A stretch of 64,000 bases of DNA, taken from assembly GCA_956465555.1 (NCBI GenBank), contig OY101116.1, positions 4,154,001 through 4,218,000 of the forward strand. The letters are read 5' to 3'. Within the stretch, counting starts at the first letter, position 1, and every line of letters starts with the position of its first letter. The translations under genes were made by a program, and so were the position numbers. The notes below the pieces were generated by a model. It was not told the DNA's origin and made no database searches. It worked only from the letters and a program-made list of their open reading frames with translations. This document shows positions 11,266 to 22,493 of this stretch, one piece after another. Source of the stretch: Nitzschia sp. pyKryTriq1 (taxonomy: Eukaryota > Bacillariophyta > Bacillariophyceae > Bacillariales > Bacillariaceae).

Positions 11266-12043
11266 ATGGAGAACCAACAAAGACGTAATAATAGTAAGGC
11301 ACCTACCGGTACTTCTTGTACGACAGTTTTACTGCTGCTTCTTGCAGGAGTGATGCCTCAGTCGTCGATCAGAACCTTTGCATTTTCGGTCCAACCGATG
11401 AGCATGAGAACAGTGGCGGCGGCGGCGCCGGCTAGACGAAGTTGTAGTCGTCTTCATCTCAGCCGTGAGGAATATCTTACGCCGCATTTTGAGACTTCGA
11501 CGACGTCGGCAACAATGAGAAGCTACGATTTCGATTTTGAACGCATCGTTGAATGTGCCCAAGTTGGAGAGTGCCCAGTCGACGAAATGACGCAGATGGT
11601 CGAAGGTACGTACCACTACTACGACGGTATTGTGTTGATTATAGATTCCAAATATACGAATGATGGCCCCAAGCCTCATGTTCGCTCTCCTTTTATCACA
11701 ATATATATATACATATATATATATATTTCAACAACAAGAACTGAAGCGGCTAGATGAGAAAGAGGGAGGAGGAGGAGGAGTAGTATCCCGCAGTGCTGGA
11801 ATGGCTGCTTTGGAAGTGGCGGAAAGTGAGGAGGCTCGAAACGCTGTCTTGCATGCGCTCCATTCGCAGGTGGAACTAGCCAAAGCCAGAAACGAACTCC
11901 AGGAGGCCGGTCTTGTGGAACAACAACGCCAAAATCAGCACCAGCAGCAGCAGCAGCCTGAATTGCAGCCTCCCTCCGAACAACGTGATATTCATGACTT
12001 GATGAGGCTCATGAGAGACATTGCAGAACACGAGGAGGTCTAG
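11266..12043 (+). CDS. Probable plastid-targeted small helical protein, two exons
   Basis: Exons 11266-11605 and 11739-12043 give 214 residues. The intron (11606-11738, GTACGT...CAACAAG) contains a long TA-repeat and joins MVE to ELKRLDEKE in frame; reading through would add a low-complexity stretch and stop early. The N-terminus has a hydrophobic core (VLLLLLAGVM) then RTFAF|SVQP, a close match to the diatom plastid-targeting junction with Phe at +1. A basic, hydroxylated segment follows. The mature region is acidic and helical (alternating EVAESEEAR..VLHALHSQVELAKARNELQEAG) with a poly-Gln insert, and may form a coiled coil. No known domain is recognised. The neighbour at 9755-10621 has the same general layout and is divergently transcribed. 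Confidence 0.72.
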
Positions 12044-13277
12044 CTACTACTATACTATAGTAGTAGTAGTAGTACCAAGAAATGAAAAGGTCGTCTCCAT
12101 CATCATCATAACCTGCTATATGCGGCTATCGAGGAGAGAGGTATTACTACTATCGCTACATCATCAAACTGCTGCTATCGCCGCGCTTATTATTATTGCG
12201 AAATGACTGAAACTACTATACTGCTATTCGTAGTACTATATCGTAAAGCAGCGAAAAAGTGCACTGTCTAATTTAGTTGCTAGTAGTAGAGCGATCATTA
12301 GAACATGTTTCAAAGTTGCAGCTACTACAAATAGTAGTACTCTAGTAGTAGAGCGAATACTACTTTTATAGCAAGAAACACTCGCCCTCCTTCAATCACT
12401 ATTATTACTAGCTAGTACTACTCTAATAATTTTCCATGAGCAGCAGTATTAGCAAGAAGAAGTTACTACTACTCGCCAATCATGATACGCATTGTTCTTG
12501 TTCTTCTTTTTAGATGATCAAGAACAAGAGCAACTAGAGGTGTCGCAAGCTACTACTAATGGGGAGCAACTACTACTATTGATTTTTTGAGACTTGACAT
12601 TAACAATCATGACCTTTCGAGCCTCTGGCTAACCAAAAAATGGGATAATAATAATAATAATAATATGGTCAACGACCGCACTGTACTGACTGTACGCACC
12701 GGTATTTACCGTTATGTGCGAGAATAAGCGCGGCAGGCAAGCTGACGTTGACGGACAGTAGTAAAAGTCCTTGCCTTGGCCACATACCAAATATCTTGTT
12801 TAACGCGCTTTTCGTTTTAGGACTTGAGAAGCGCATTTCATCCCATTCGTTCCTTTCTCGAAGTTTCCGTTCCTTTCTCGAAGTCGCCGAAAACAGACAC
12901 ATCCCACATACACAAACATCATTACACGCGTTCCGCGTTCGCTTCTTCATCATTCTCGACATTCCTCTTATTTTATTTACCTCTTTCATTTATTTGTATT
13001 GATGATTTTGCGTCTCTCTACAATACATACGAATACACAAGTCCAAGTTGTATAGTCTACTAGTAGTAGTATACTGTGATTAGTAGAGAGAGAGAGAGAG
13101 AGGTGTAATACGTGCATTGTGACAGAAAACGGCAAAGAAGAAGGTCGTCATAATTGTTGTTGTTGTTGTTGTTCTGTCTTGGGTATTATTTTGTAGAGAA
13201 ACTCCACTGCACAACAATACTTTTACACTGACTGAACTTTCTGCCGTAATAATATAATAACAAAGCAAAACAGGACG
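12044..13277. other. Intergenic, repeats only
   Basis: Contains CTA/TAG tracts, one copy of the dispersed element near 12231-12280, an AT-rich (TAA)n run at about 12647-12664, a short direct repeat of a GTTCCTTTCTCGAAG motif near 12850-12885, and a GA-repeat near 13085-13102. Short open frames at 12669-13063 overlap on both strands and are not supported. Confidence 0.5.
12231..12280 (+). repeat. Copy of dispersed repeat, short form
   Basis: Begins TACTATATCGTAAAGCAGCG and continues with AAAAAGTGCACTGTC and TAATTTAG. The same string recurs at 31802-31850 and, diverged, in longer copies at 19217-19368 and 44641-44818. No open frame lies within it. Confidence 0.7.
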
Positions 13278-14423
13278 ATGGTGACGGCAACGGCGGCGGT
13301 GGTGGTTATTCCTACTACTAATAGTAGTAGAGGATTCTTCTTCTTGTTCTTCTCGCCAGCGCTCCGGCTGGTGCGGCTGTTATTCTTGCTATCGTTATCA
13401 AATATCGCGTGTCCGGGTCGGACGGCTACCGTGGCGGCGGATGCTTCTTCATCATCATCATCATCATCTGCTTCTTCTTATCTAAATGTGTACGGCAACC
13501 CCCTGCAACCGTGTTCGACCAATGGCACCGCCTTGACGGGATATACGAGAAACGGGTATTGCGTCGAACGCAACGATGATTCCGGATCGCATCATATCTG
13601 TCTCAATTTGAATACGACGACACTGACCACCACGACGGATGATGATGATGATAACTACAATTACAATTACAACTACAACAACAAGAATAATATCTACTAT
13701 CAAAACTTTTGCGATGTGACGGGCCAAGACGACGATTGGTGCAGTGCACAAGACATGCCCTGTCATGACAATCCAGAAGATGAAAGTTGTGCGATTGAAT
13801 ACTGGTGCGTCTGTCAATGGGCCTTTGCATCGTACTTGGAAAAAATTGGTGGTTGCAACGCCATCCAAAAACAACAACAACAACAACAAGACGATGATGA
13901 TATTATTATTCAATGCAATGCCATTAATATCGAAGCCGTACGAGCCTACAAGAGTACACGTGGATTCGATACCGCCTTGGCCTGTTTGGTGGAACAATGT
14001 GGATTGCATCCCAATTCCAGCATCTATAATATGCCAGCAGTCAACAAGAACGAGCAAGCCTGGCGTCGCTTTGCATCCCTTTCCTTGGTGGTAGCAGTGA
14101 CCGCTACATTGGCAACCTTTGTCTATAAGAATCGTCACCATCACCACCAAAAATGGCGATCCTGCTGCCATAATAATAGTCTACATCAAGAAGTTCTTCT
14201 TGTCAGTAATAATGTCGGTAATGTCGGTAATAACAACAATCACAAGGTGGCGCTTCTTTCGTCAGAGGAAGAGGACTACTCCTCCTCGATACAGCACCAT
14301 GACCACCACCATGACCAACACCACCACCATGACCACCACGGGGATCCAAAAAGTACCGGTAGCAATCATGTTGGTGGTAGTGGTCAAGCCCGCCGCCATT
14401 CGCAAAAAATCGCACCAATTTGA
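13278..14423 (+). CDS. DUF2237-family protein, secretory, with one membrane anchor
   Basis: A single exon of 381 residues. Residues 20-50 are strongly hydrophobic, consistent with a signal peptide or signal anchor. From about residue 68 the DUF2237 pattern appears: NVYGNPLQPCS, then LTGYTRNGYC, DDSGSHHIC, then DDWC, YWCVCQWAFASY and a closing Cys-containing helix (EAVRAYKS). Bacterial DUF2237 proteins are about 120 residues long and of unknown function. Here the domain is stretched by Asp/Asn-rich and poly-Gln insertions, and many paired cysteines suggest disulfides in the secretory lumen. A second hydrophobic segment (about residues 264-282) is followed by a His-rich cytosolic tail, implying a type I membrane protein. 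It is convergent with the reductase gene downstream. Confidence 0.75.
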   Translation: MVTATAAVVVIPTTNSSRGFFFLFFSPALRLVRLLFLLSLSNIACPGRTATVAADASSSSSSSSASSYLNVYGNPLQPCSTNGTALTGYTRNGYCVERNDDSGSHHICLNLNTTTLTTTTDDDDDNYNYNYNYNNKNNIYYQNFCDVTGQDDDWCSAQDMPCHDNPEDESCAIEYWCVCQWAFASYLEKIGGCNAIQKQQQQQQDDDDIIIQCNAINIEAVRAYKSTRGFDTALACLVEQCGLHPNSSIYNMPAVNKNEQAWRRFASLSLVVAVTATLATFVYKNRHHHHQKWRSCCHNNSLHQEVLLVSNNVGNVGNNNNHKVALLSSEEEDYSSSIQHHDHHHDQHHHHDHHGDPKSTGSNHVGGSGQARRHSQKIAPI

Positions 14424-14868
14424 CCAACGAGGACGCGTGGACTACCATGACAGCAAATATAAGGGGGATCGTGGGATGGGCGTGTACTATCCATCCAACT
14501 TGGAACAAAAGATCATCATCATCATCATTATAATAATAATTGATATTATTATATTCCACCAACAGCAAAAGAAGCAACAGTACACTACGTACTGTATACA
14601 CGTATCGTTTTAGGATTCCAAAGCAATCAATCGGTTGTTTTGGTCGTGCTACGGTTGTACTACTGGTTGGAGGATGACACTACTAAAAAGAGCTGTATCT
14701 ATATATATTACAGTTCGTATGTACATATTAGAAAGTACTAGTAGTTCAGTATATCTGCATGTACTACTATGCAGTCTAATATTTTATAATACTCACATAT
14801 ATATATTAGAGAGTTATGATACACCAAGAATTATTTCTTTCAAAGGACGACGACGACGGATACTACTA
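14424..14868. other. Convergent 3' region, no gene seen
   Basis: A short AT-rich interval between two convergent genes, with an (ATC)n/(ATT)n run near 14512-14540 and several TA-rich tracts. Polyadenylation of both flanking transcripts is expected here, but no signal could be assigned with confidence. Confidence 0.4.
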
Positions 14869-16005
14869 CTACTCGTCACTGTTGTTGTTTTCTTGAATGG
14901 AAACCACGACTTTTCCATGAGCGTGGCCACTTGCGACTTTGGAAAAGGCATCCCGGACGCCCTTGGCGGTAAAGGGATATGTTGCTCCTGGTGTTGATGC
15001 ATCCTCCTCCTTCTCGCCGCCATCCAATGGAATAATCAACTCGCCCTTACTCATCCATTCCAGTACTTTGGCACGTCCTCGGGCAAAGTCATGCGGCATG
15101 ATCATGACGTATTTGGGAAAGCGTCTCGGGCGAAGGCTTGTGTAAAGGGGTCGCCACGGCATGGCCGCAAAGAACTTGATAGCTTTCCAAACCGTACGAC
15201 AATCCGGTTTGGTATCATCTCCCGTGACGGCAATAAAGGCTCCACCCTCCTTTCCAACCTTCAACACCTTTTCGGCCCGTCCATAGAAATTGCCTCCGCC
15301 GACACAATCAATAATCTTGTCAAACTTGTTTGACGAAGAAACAGAAAATTCCTTTACTTCCCACCAATTTTCCGTTCGATAATTAATGACTCGATCAGCG
15401 CCCAACTCTTTACAAAAGGCTTCTCGTGTCGAAGTCGTAGCGACAAAACTGGCCCCCGCATGACGTTTGGCAATTTGAATCGCCGCCGACCCGACGCCTC
15501 CACTGCCACCCAAAATCAAGACTCGGTCGCCCTTTTGGACATGTTCCATGACAGCATTGAGAGCGGTAATGGCACTGGAACTGGCTGCCGCTTGAGAAAT
15601 ATTTTGGACCGTGGGTGGCTTCAGGACGGCTTCCGCAGCATCAATCGCCATGTATTCCGCCATGCCACCGACCGGAGACACTCCATTCGCGGCGACAATC
15701 ACGTCGCCTTTTTGAAACTTGGCGTCATCATGACCATTGGTATCATGCACAATGCCACAAACATCCATACCCGGAACAAATGGAAACGAGGCGGGATGGA
15801 GAAAGATGAGATTACCATGTGCCATGATGACGTCGCCAGGTGAAAGGCTGCAGGCCAACACTCGAATGAGCATTTGATGTTGTTGTGGAACGGGCATGGA
15901 TACGTCGTCGCTCAAAGTCATTTGAGACTCTGTCATGTTCGAAACGTCTGAAATAAATTCGTGGATTTGAATCGCTTTCATTGTATTAGTAGCGTTAGAA
16001 GTCAT
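14869..16005 (-). CDS. Medium-chain dehydrogenase/reductase, zinc-independent quinone oxidoreductase type
   Basis: A single exon of 378 residues starting at the ATG at 16005. The N-terminal GroES-like half contains the family patterns ACSLSPGDVIMAHG and FPFVPGMDVCGIV. The cofactor-binding half has VLILGGSGGVGSAAIQIAK near residue 160, then a GADRVINYR segment, typical of NADPH-binding quinone reductases and their mitochondrial RTN4IP1-like relatives. The cysteines that hold the structural zinc in alcohol dehydrogenases are absent. NADPH-dependent reduction of quinones or activated alkenes is the expected chemistry; the substrate is not readable from sequence. No targeting peptide is evident. 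It is one of the few genes here with little low-complexity sequence, with a normal length for the family. Confidence 0.88.
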   Translation of the reverse strand: MTSNATNTMKAIQIHEFISDVSNMTESQMTLSDDVSMPVPQQHQMLIRVLACSLSPGDVIMAHGNLIFLHPASFPFVPGMDVCGIVHDTNGHDDAKFQKGDVIVAANGVSPVGGMAEYMAIDAAEAVLKPPTVQNISQAAASSSAITALNAVMEHVQKGDRVLILGGSGGVGSAAIQIAKRHAGASFVATTSTREAFCKELGADRVINYRTENWWEVKEFSVSSSNKFDKIIDCVGGGNFYGRAEKVLKVGKEGGAFIAVTGDDTKPDCRTVWKAIKFFAAMPWRPLYTSLRPRRFPKYVMIMPHDFARGRAKVLEWMSKGELIIPLDGGEKEEDASTPGATYPFTAKGVRDAFSKVASGHAHGKVVVSIQENNNSDE

Positions 16006-16891
16006 GTTGTGGTTGTCGTGGTGTTGTAGTTGTTGGGTGATATGCTTTTGTGGATTTGATCTTATGTTTTATGAGAACCCGAAAAAAGCGCAAATCATCG
16101 ATGAACATCACAAAACATGAATGGGCGAAAAAGCAGGGAATGCGCGAAAGATTTCAGTCTGGCGTGACTCGAGCGAGATCATCCAGGAATTCTTTCGAAC
16201 TGTTCTTGTCGTCGTCTGTCGGTCGACGACGACTTCTCTTTGGCACATTCACGGCACACGACCGCAAAGCACGCACGCGAAGCGGGATAGTGGTGTTTGT
16301 CCAGGCGTTCCGATGATGGGCTTATGAACTTACTGGTACACTCCATGCTTGGATCGAAGAATCATCATCATCGAGTTGCGTTACACAAAACAATAACAAC
16401 AAGCTAGTACAGTAGTTTGGCGATGATCCTCCATTATTGGTCGGTAAAAAGCTATAGTGCATGCAGCTTTGCATGCAAGATCAACGAAAGCACGTAGTTT
16501 AAAAATAACTTCTTTTGAAAAGTTGCATGAAGGAACGCAAGAAAGGCATGCCCTTTAATTAGATTGGGTTCGCGGCTTCGCGCTGAATTACTACTATGAG
16601 ACTACCAGTACATATGTGTAATGATTTTGATCATGGTCCAGACGAAGGAAGAATCCCCGATGCGGAACGCAGGCGAGCGAAACCAAATAAACCCTGTGCA
16701 ATTTTGAGAAATGATGATATAGAGAAAACAAAAAAAATAGTACATAGCAACCTTAGATTGGGTGCCGCACATCATCCATCAATCATCGTTCTCCAACATC
16801 AATCATCGGTCTCCGCCCCAACAATGAACAGATTATTATTTTACCAAGGTAGAAGACCGACAGGAAACTTCTTTTTGAAGAGAAAGAGAAA
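16006..16891. other. Intergenic between divergent genes, no gene seen
   Basis: Upstream region of both the reductase (-) and the first kinase (+). Short open frames at 16050-16330 and 16596-17036 have no domain-like content. A TGCATGCAGCTTTGCATGCA palindromic stretch lies near 16456-16475. Confidence 0.4.
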
Positions 16892-18887
16892 ATGGCACGA
16901 GCGGCAATGTGGTTGGACGACATGCCCGTCAAGAACAATCAGTTCAAAACATTGGCAGTGGAGGCTGCCGAGGAAGAGATGTATCGATTGGCGATTCAGT
17001 CAAAGATTCCAAGAAACAAGTGTCTACCAACACTGAGCTGGTGCGATCTCGAGGTCGATTCCATGGTTGGAGTTGGAGGCTTCTCTAGAGTCTTCAAAGC
17101 CAACATCGAATCGCTGGCTCCAGCAGCAGCGAAATCAAAATTGAGCAGCAACAACCACTTCGCTGTAAAATGCCTGAGAACAAACACAATGGAGGACAGG
17201 ACCCTATTTCAGATCGGCATCGCTGATTTGTGTGTCGAGGGCGACATTCTTTCTCGAGTGCAACATGAAAACATTGTACAACTCCACGCCATGTCCGCGG
17301 GTGGGCCCAGAGCGGCGTTCTTGGAAGATCCTCGAGGATACTTTCTGGTGTTGGATTTTCTCGTTGGAGGGACGCTTACAAACCAACTTAAAAAGTACCG
17401 GAGCACATCGAAGCGTGTGGGATCAATTAATGGAGTAACTTCATTCAAGAGCTCGCATTCTACCATCATACGGCGACTCAAAGAAGTCGGTCTAGGAGTC
17501 GCAAGAGGAATCGCCCATCTTCATTCCAAAAACATCGTTGCGCGAGATATCAAGCCGGATAATATCGGCTTCGATGCGGATGGCACTCCTAAGCTCTTCG
17601 ACTTGGGGTTTGCTAGGGAGCTCCATTCGATCGAAGAGGGAGATATGGCCGGAAGTCCACGGTAAGATAGCTTACGGCGCTACTACTGCACTCCATAATC
17701 ATGCGTCTTTTTCATGATGATACTCATAAACCATCCTTGTCCTCTTCATTCTTCGTCTTGTTCCTTCATGAAGGTACATGGCGCCAGAGGTGGGCCTTCA
17801 CAAAGAGACTTCCTTGAATTCGGACGTGTATTCGTTCGGTGTTGTTCTTTGGGAACTATTGACCCTCCGGAAACCTTTCGACCGAGTCTCCAATACTCGC
17901 GTTCGATTTGTCAATGAGGTCTACTTGAAAAACTATCGCCCGTCCACTTCTTCCATTCCTTCAACCAACTTACGCAAGTTGATCAAGGCGTGCTGGCACC
18001 ATGACGTCGAAGCGCGCCCGACCATGGAAGAGGTGATCGAGACCATCGAAAACGAGATCGAAGAAGCTGAGATAAAAGTAGTTGACAGTGGCGATCATCG
18101 TCGTCAGCCGGTAGTACGCTGCCATTCCTTTTTAGGATCTTCATCGTCGACATCTTCTTTCTGGTCCTCTTGGTCGTCTGGACACTGGTCGTCTGGACAC
18201 CAACGCTCTATTGTTCGGACGGATGTTTCGTCTGGACACCATCAACGACGGTCCAATGTATCCATACTCGGTGACGACGAGAAGATGATTCTGCCAGCAC
18301 CAGCACAGGAAGCAGCAGGATCTAGAAAGGTCGTTTCTTTGCCGTCCTTACTATTATCCGATAGTATTTCTCAAAAGCAAGAGACGCCACCTACTACCAC
18401 CCGTGCCACTGTCGGAAAGCTGGTAAGAGCCAAGTCCGATGGGACAGTCCTATCGTGCTCGATGCCGAAACCAAAAGAACTACTACCCAAGAGACGCAAG
18501 AACGGATTTCAACGGCTGTTACCGTTTCTTTCCCACAAAGGCAAGAAGAATGAGGATGCACTATCTGGTCGTGATCGTCGTGCAGTACGAGCATCGTCTC
18601 TGGATAGTCTACTGCTGTCCCGTCACCACTCCCGGAGTGGTGATGCCGCGGCCGTCACCTCCTCTTTCGACTCCTTGATTTCGATCCAAGAAAGTAGCGG
18701 CGACTTAGTTCCCCCCATGCAAAGAGCTGCTGATGGAAGAAATGAAAATGCAAGTTGGGAAAAGCTGACCGAAGTCAATCTTCCACGCGCTAATATTCTT
18801 TTGCTTCCACCATATTCACCCAACATTGTGGATCACTTGGTGGATGATGATGCTGGCCAACAAGCAGCGGTAAATCAAACAATATAA
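16892..18887 (+). CDS. Protein kinase with atypical catalytic loop (ARD), copy 1 of a local family
   Basis: Exons 16892-17661 and 17774-18887 give 627 residues. The 112-nt GT-AG intron interrupts the activation segment, joining GSPR to YMAPE. Kinase landmarks are GVGGFSRVF (about 60-68), the AVK lysine (Lys93), the helix-C Glu in EGDIL, ARDIKPDN (217-224, Ala where His is usual), DLG instead of DFG (237-239), MAPE, and DVYSFGVVLWELLTLRKPF. Asp219 and Lys221 are kept, so activity is possible despite the changed HRD. The C-terminal 250 residues are Ser/Arg-rich and disordered. This places it among TKL-like diatom kinases; the substrate is unknown. It is the most diverged of the three paralogues (next at 19456 and 29277) and lies tail to tail with the second. 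Confidence 0.85.
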
Positions 18888-19455
18888 CCAAATCCCCTTC
18901 CTTGACGATATGAGCTGGCTCGGCTTGATGGTGCATCAACATTGAAACTTGGCCTTTTCCTTTCTTAGTACTTTACGATACATAGTAGTAGTACCGCTAC
19001 ATTACGATATACATAGTAGTAGGGAATGCGATAAGCTGTATGAAATCGTTCGGTGTCCTGCGCTGCCAACTATGCATTGCAAAGAAGCTCGCTATTCTAC
19101 GTCCCTCTTGGCAGCAGCCTGCCCTTCTGTTGAATCGCGCAAGCGAAATAGTAGACGAAGGCTGCAAGCACAGGACTAGTATAGGTTCCTTCGTCTCCGT
19201 AGAAGTGCATGGCGCTGATGATCCCGGCTAAAGGGTGAAAAGAGTCCACTGAGTCAATCATTGGACTGTCTACGTCAACAACTATCGTTCCGGCGTGAGC
19301 GAGACCAGTCGCCTCACGACTGTCAAGGTAATTGTTAATTTAGACAGTGCACTTTTACGCTGCTTTAGCTTAGTAATAATAATAGTTTGGTTATTACTTG
19401 TTGAATGAACAGGAAAAAGTGAGTTAATGAAACAATCTTATCGAAGTGTACACTA
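18888..19455. other. Convergent intergenic region with a dispersed element
   Basis: Between the 3' ends of kinases 1 and 2. Holds two short ACTTTACGATA-type motifs (about 18970 and 19000) and the long element copy at 19217-19368. No gene seen. Confidence 0.5.
19217..19368 (-). repeat. Long copy of the dispersed repeat (MITE-like?)
   Basis: The reverse complement matches 44641-44818 over essentially its whole length, with scattered substitutions and indels. It starts AAAGCAGCG, then GTGCACTGTC, later GTCAAGGTA and CGTTCCGGCG on the opposite strand, and ends at a GGGATCATC motif. There is no coding capacity. Terminal inverted repeats and target-site duplications could not be fixed by eye, so the class is uncertain. 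Confidence 0.6.
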
Positions 19456-21205
19456 CTAAAAAGGGAGGACTTGTTGTTTATCTGTGACCAAGAAATCCAA
19501 CGCTTTGCCCTGAGAAGGTCCTTCTTCTACTAGTAGTACTTGTAGAAGTGGATTAGCGGGTTCTTTTGTTGACGACCAGTGACAAGTAGTCATCGGTTGT
19601 GGTTGTGGTTGTGCTGGTTGTTCTTGTTGACGCGCCCATGTAGCGTTTTGCTGCTTCTTGTTTGTAAAACTGGTTAGCGAGTTTTGTTGTTGTTGGTGAT
19701 CGTGCTGCTGAAGCAACAAGTCCAGTTCCCCAATCGAGCACAATGACAATGAATCGTAGGAACACGACGAAGCCGTCGTTCTGGAATCGAAACAAGACCA
19801 GGCTTTGTTGTTGTTGCCCTTCAGTTTGGTCCAAGAGAGTTTCTTTCGAAGCTTCAAAAAAGAGCCGTCGCTCGTCTTCTGAGAACTGCTGCTGCTGAGA
19901 GAACGATTGGTGGATAGTAGACTTATCAGTGAATCTTCTGAGGATGTGCTGCTGCTGAACATCTCATGGCGGGTTTTCGTTGCCAATTCCATTGACGATA
20001 CGTTCGCCAGAGTGATCTCCACGCGTATTATCTTTACCACTTCCTCCATGGAGGGACGTTTATCCGGGTCGGCATGCCAGCAAGCTTTGATCAAGTCTCG
20101 GATAGCTTTGGATGGAATGGACGCTGTAGAGGGTCGGTACCCATTCCGGTAGACTTGATCCACAAACTCGTCGTGAGTTTGGCTCACTCGAGCAAAGGGC
20201 TTCTTCAGAGTTAGCAGTTCCCATAAAACAACGCCGAAGGAATATACGTCAAGTTTATTGTTCGATGACTCCCCCAGCAGAGCAACTTCCGGAGCCATGT
20301 ATCTGCAGAACAATAAGAGTTGTCGTAATACTATATGATAAGAATGCATTTGGACCGGTTCAGCAGCTGTTTACCGAAGCAACGTTCACTTACCGGAAGC
20401 TTCCTGCGACTTCGCCGGCCTTGATGGTATGGATCTCACGAGCAAAACCAAGGTCAAAGATTTTAGGAGTGCCGTCCATGTCGAAGCCGATGTTGTCGGG
20501 TTTGAGGTCCCGAAGAACAACATTCTGCTCATGAAGATAACACAAGCCTTTCGCGACACCAAGAGCAATCGTCTTCAATCTTTGAATCATAGTCGAGCGA
20601 GAACCCTTCAAATGAAGAGAATCTGCACCAAGGACGATACTTCCGAACCTTCTGCCGTCTGTTTTTCGAAATCGCTCGAGCCGGGTTTTGAGCGTACCTC
20701 CAGAAAGTAAATCAAGAACCAAAAAGTAGCCTCTTGGATCATCTCCTTCGAAGGCATCTTTCGGTCCACCCCGCGATACGGCGTGGAGCGTTACGATATT
20801 TGGATGGCATAATCTTGAGAGGATCTCTCCTTCGGCCGCAACGTCTGTAGCGCCCAGTTCAAAGCGAGATTTATCATCGAGGGTCTTAGTGCTCAAGCAC
20901 TTTACTGCAAGTTGCACATTTCCGTCACCGATGCAGTGTGACGTCGCTTGGAAGACTCGCGAAAAGCCACCGACCCCAACCATAGAGCCCAATTCCACAT
21001 CGGACCAATCGAGTTCTAAAAGTAGTGGATTCTTTGATAATTTGGAGACTGTGCTCATCCTGGTAACTTCATCTTGCGCCGCCTGCGATCCGTGAGTCCG
21101 ATAGGAAGGAGAGGAGGCGTCGTCATGATGTCGTAATACCGGTAAATCCTCAGTTGGGATTGGTAATACGACGGGTATTGACGACGAGGCCGGGCAGTAG
21201 GACAT
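19456..21205 (-). CDS. Protein kinase with atypical catalytic loop (LRD), copy 2 of a local family
   Basis: Exons 21205-20394 and 20302-19456 give 552 residues. The 91-nt intron (GTAAGT...CTGCAG) sits at the same codon in the activation segment as in kinase 1. Landmarks are GVGGFSRVF (77-85), Lys102 in AVKCL, EGEIL, LRDLKPDN (231-238, Leu for the HRD His), DLG (251-253), YMAPE, and DVYSFGVVLWELLTLKKPF. Catalytic Asp233 and Lys235 are retained. The C-terminal tail is rich in Ser, Gln and Asn and ends at a TAG at 19456. Its exons are almost identical to those of the gene at 29277-30971 (about 5 differences in 480 nt of the 3' part of exon 1), while its intron and 5' end differ clearly. Confidence 0.87.
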
Positions 21206-22493
21206 GGTCGTGGTCGATATATTCCCAGCAGAGTCTCAGAGCTAATAATAAGCATGCATGTCAGAGATTACAAGTAGTGCAGCACTTTTATGTACTACCT
21301 GATATTCTCATGCCACCTCTGTTGGCTTCGTTGTGCTCGCGCTTGGCTCTTCGTGAGTGGTTTACGAGTACCTTCTCCACCTACCGCTACTAATCTCTCA
21401 ATTCCCATCATCGCGCAAAAACGTCCAAAAACTAAGAGATTCTATGACTTTTGTGAAGGGTTTGCATTTTCGTAGGCTTGTGAGAAGCATTTTATTCTCT
21501 CAATTCTCATCATCGTGCAAAGCTAAGAGATGGTGTGAGTTTTGCGAAGCCGATGTGGCGAAACAGCTAACGAAACATCTGTTTTCGGAACAATAATATT
21601 ATTATGATAGTAGCGAATAGATCCACCGAATACCTTCTCGAACAATGCTAATTTGAAATATTTATGCTATCAGTGGAACGACTGCCATTAAGTGCATGCC
21701 ACGGCGCATGTTCTACCGGTAGGTTTCGCGATGCAGAAGCCGCATAATAAGCATACTGGTGTATGCTGTAATTGTACTACCATTTCCCAGAGTAATAGCG
21801 GTAGTAGTAGTAGCAGCTGGTACTAACTACTACTTGGTGGTTTTCAATTACATTTCCTTCCAGGTGGCACTTGCCTACGAGGGGTCCAGCCGGCTCCAGC
21901 CAGTAGTTATCCAGTTTGCCTCGATATATACTATTACTAGTAGTAGTAGTAGAGTAGAGCTACTACTACGGTAGAGTAGGTTTCGTTACAAGACGTACCA
22001 TTGCGCTGATGAGTTCATCTCTGGCTGGACTAGTAGTAGTCTATGCCTGGCGGCGTTGCTATTGTCGTCCCGGCGCCAGAGAGGAGGACGTTCATTGCTC
22101 TCCTCTCGAGCGCCAAGGCAGTAGCTACTAAATTCATACTAACATCCTTGTTTGTAGACTGCACTTTTTTCACTGATTTGAAATATGCTTTCTACTCTGC
22201 GTAGAGTGGTAGGGGCAGTACCGGTAGCTACTAGTAGTATTAGTTGCTGGATTACTCTCCAGTATAGCTCTGCTGCTGATATTAGTAGCTACCACTAGAG
22301 TAGTAGTCGCAGGTTCCGCTCTCGTCGTTGCACACCAGCAGGAGGAACAAATCACTTCAGATAAGCCTCTTGGATTCCGGCAGTACTACTAGTAGTAGTG
22401 GTAGACTCACAAAGTCCGTCCAGGGCTCCCGTCAATCTCCGACCGCCTCACCAGGATCATTCCATTCCATTCCATTCCATTCCATTCGCTTTC
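21206..22493. other. Intergenic, no gene seen
   Basis: Upstream of kinase 2 is an imperfect direct repeat (a CTCTCAATTC..CATCATCG..GCAAA unit at about 21397 and again at about 21499). Further on there are CTA/TAG tracts and, next to the following gene, an (ATTCC)n run at about 22459-22487. Confidence 0.45.
22459..22487 (+). repeat. (ATTCC)n microsatellite
   Basis: About six copies of the pentamer ATTCC, just past the stop codon of the KIX-like gene and probably in its 3' UTR. Confidence 0.85.
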
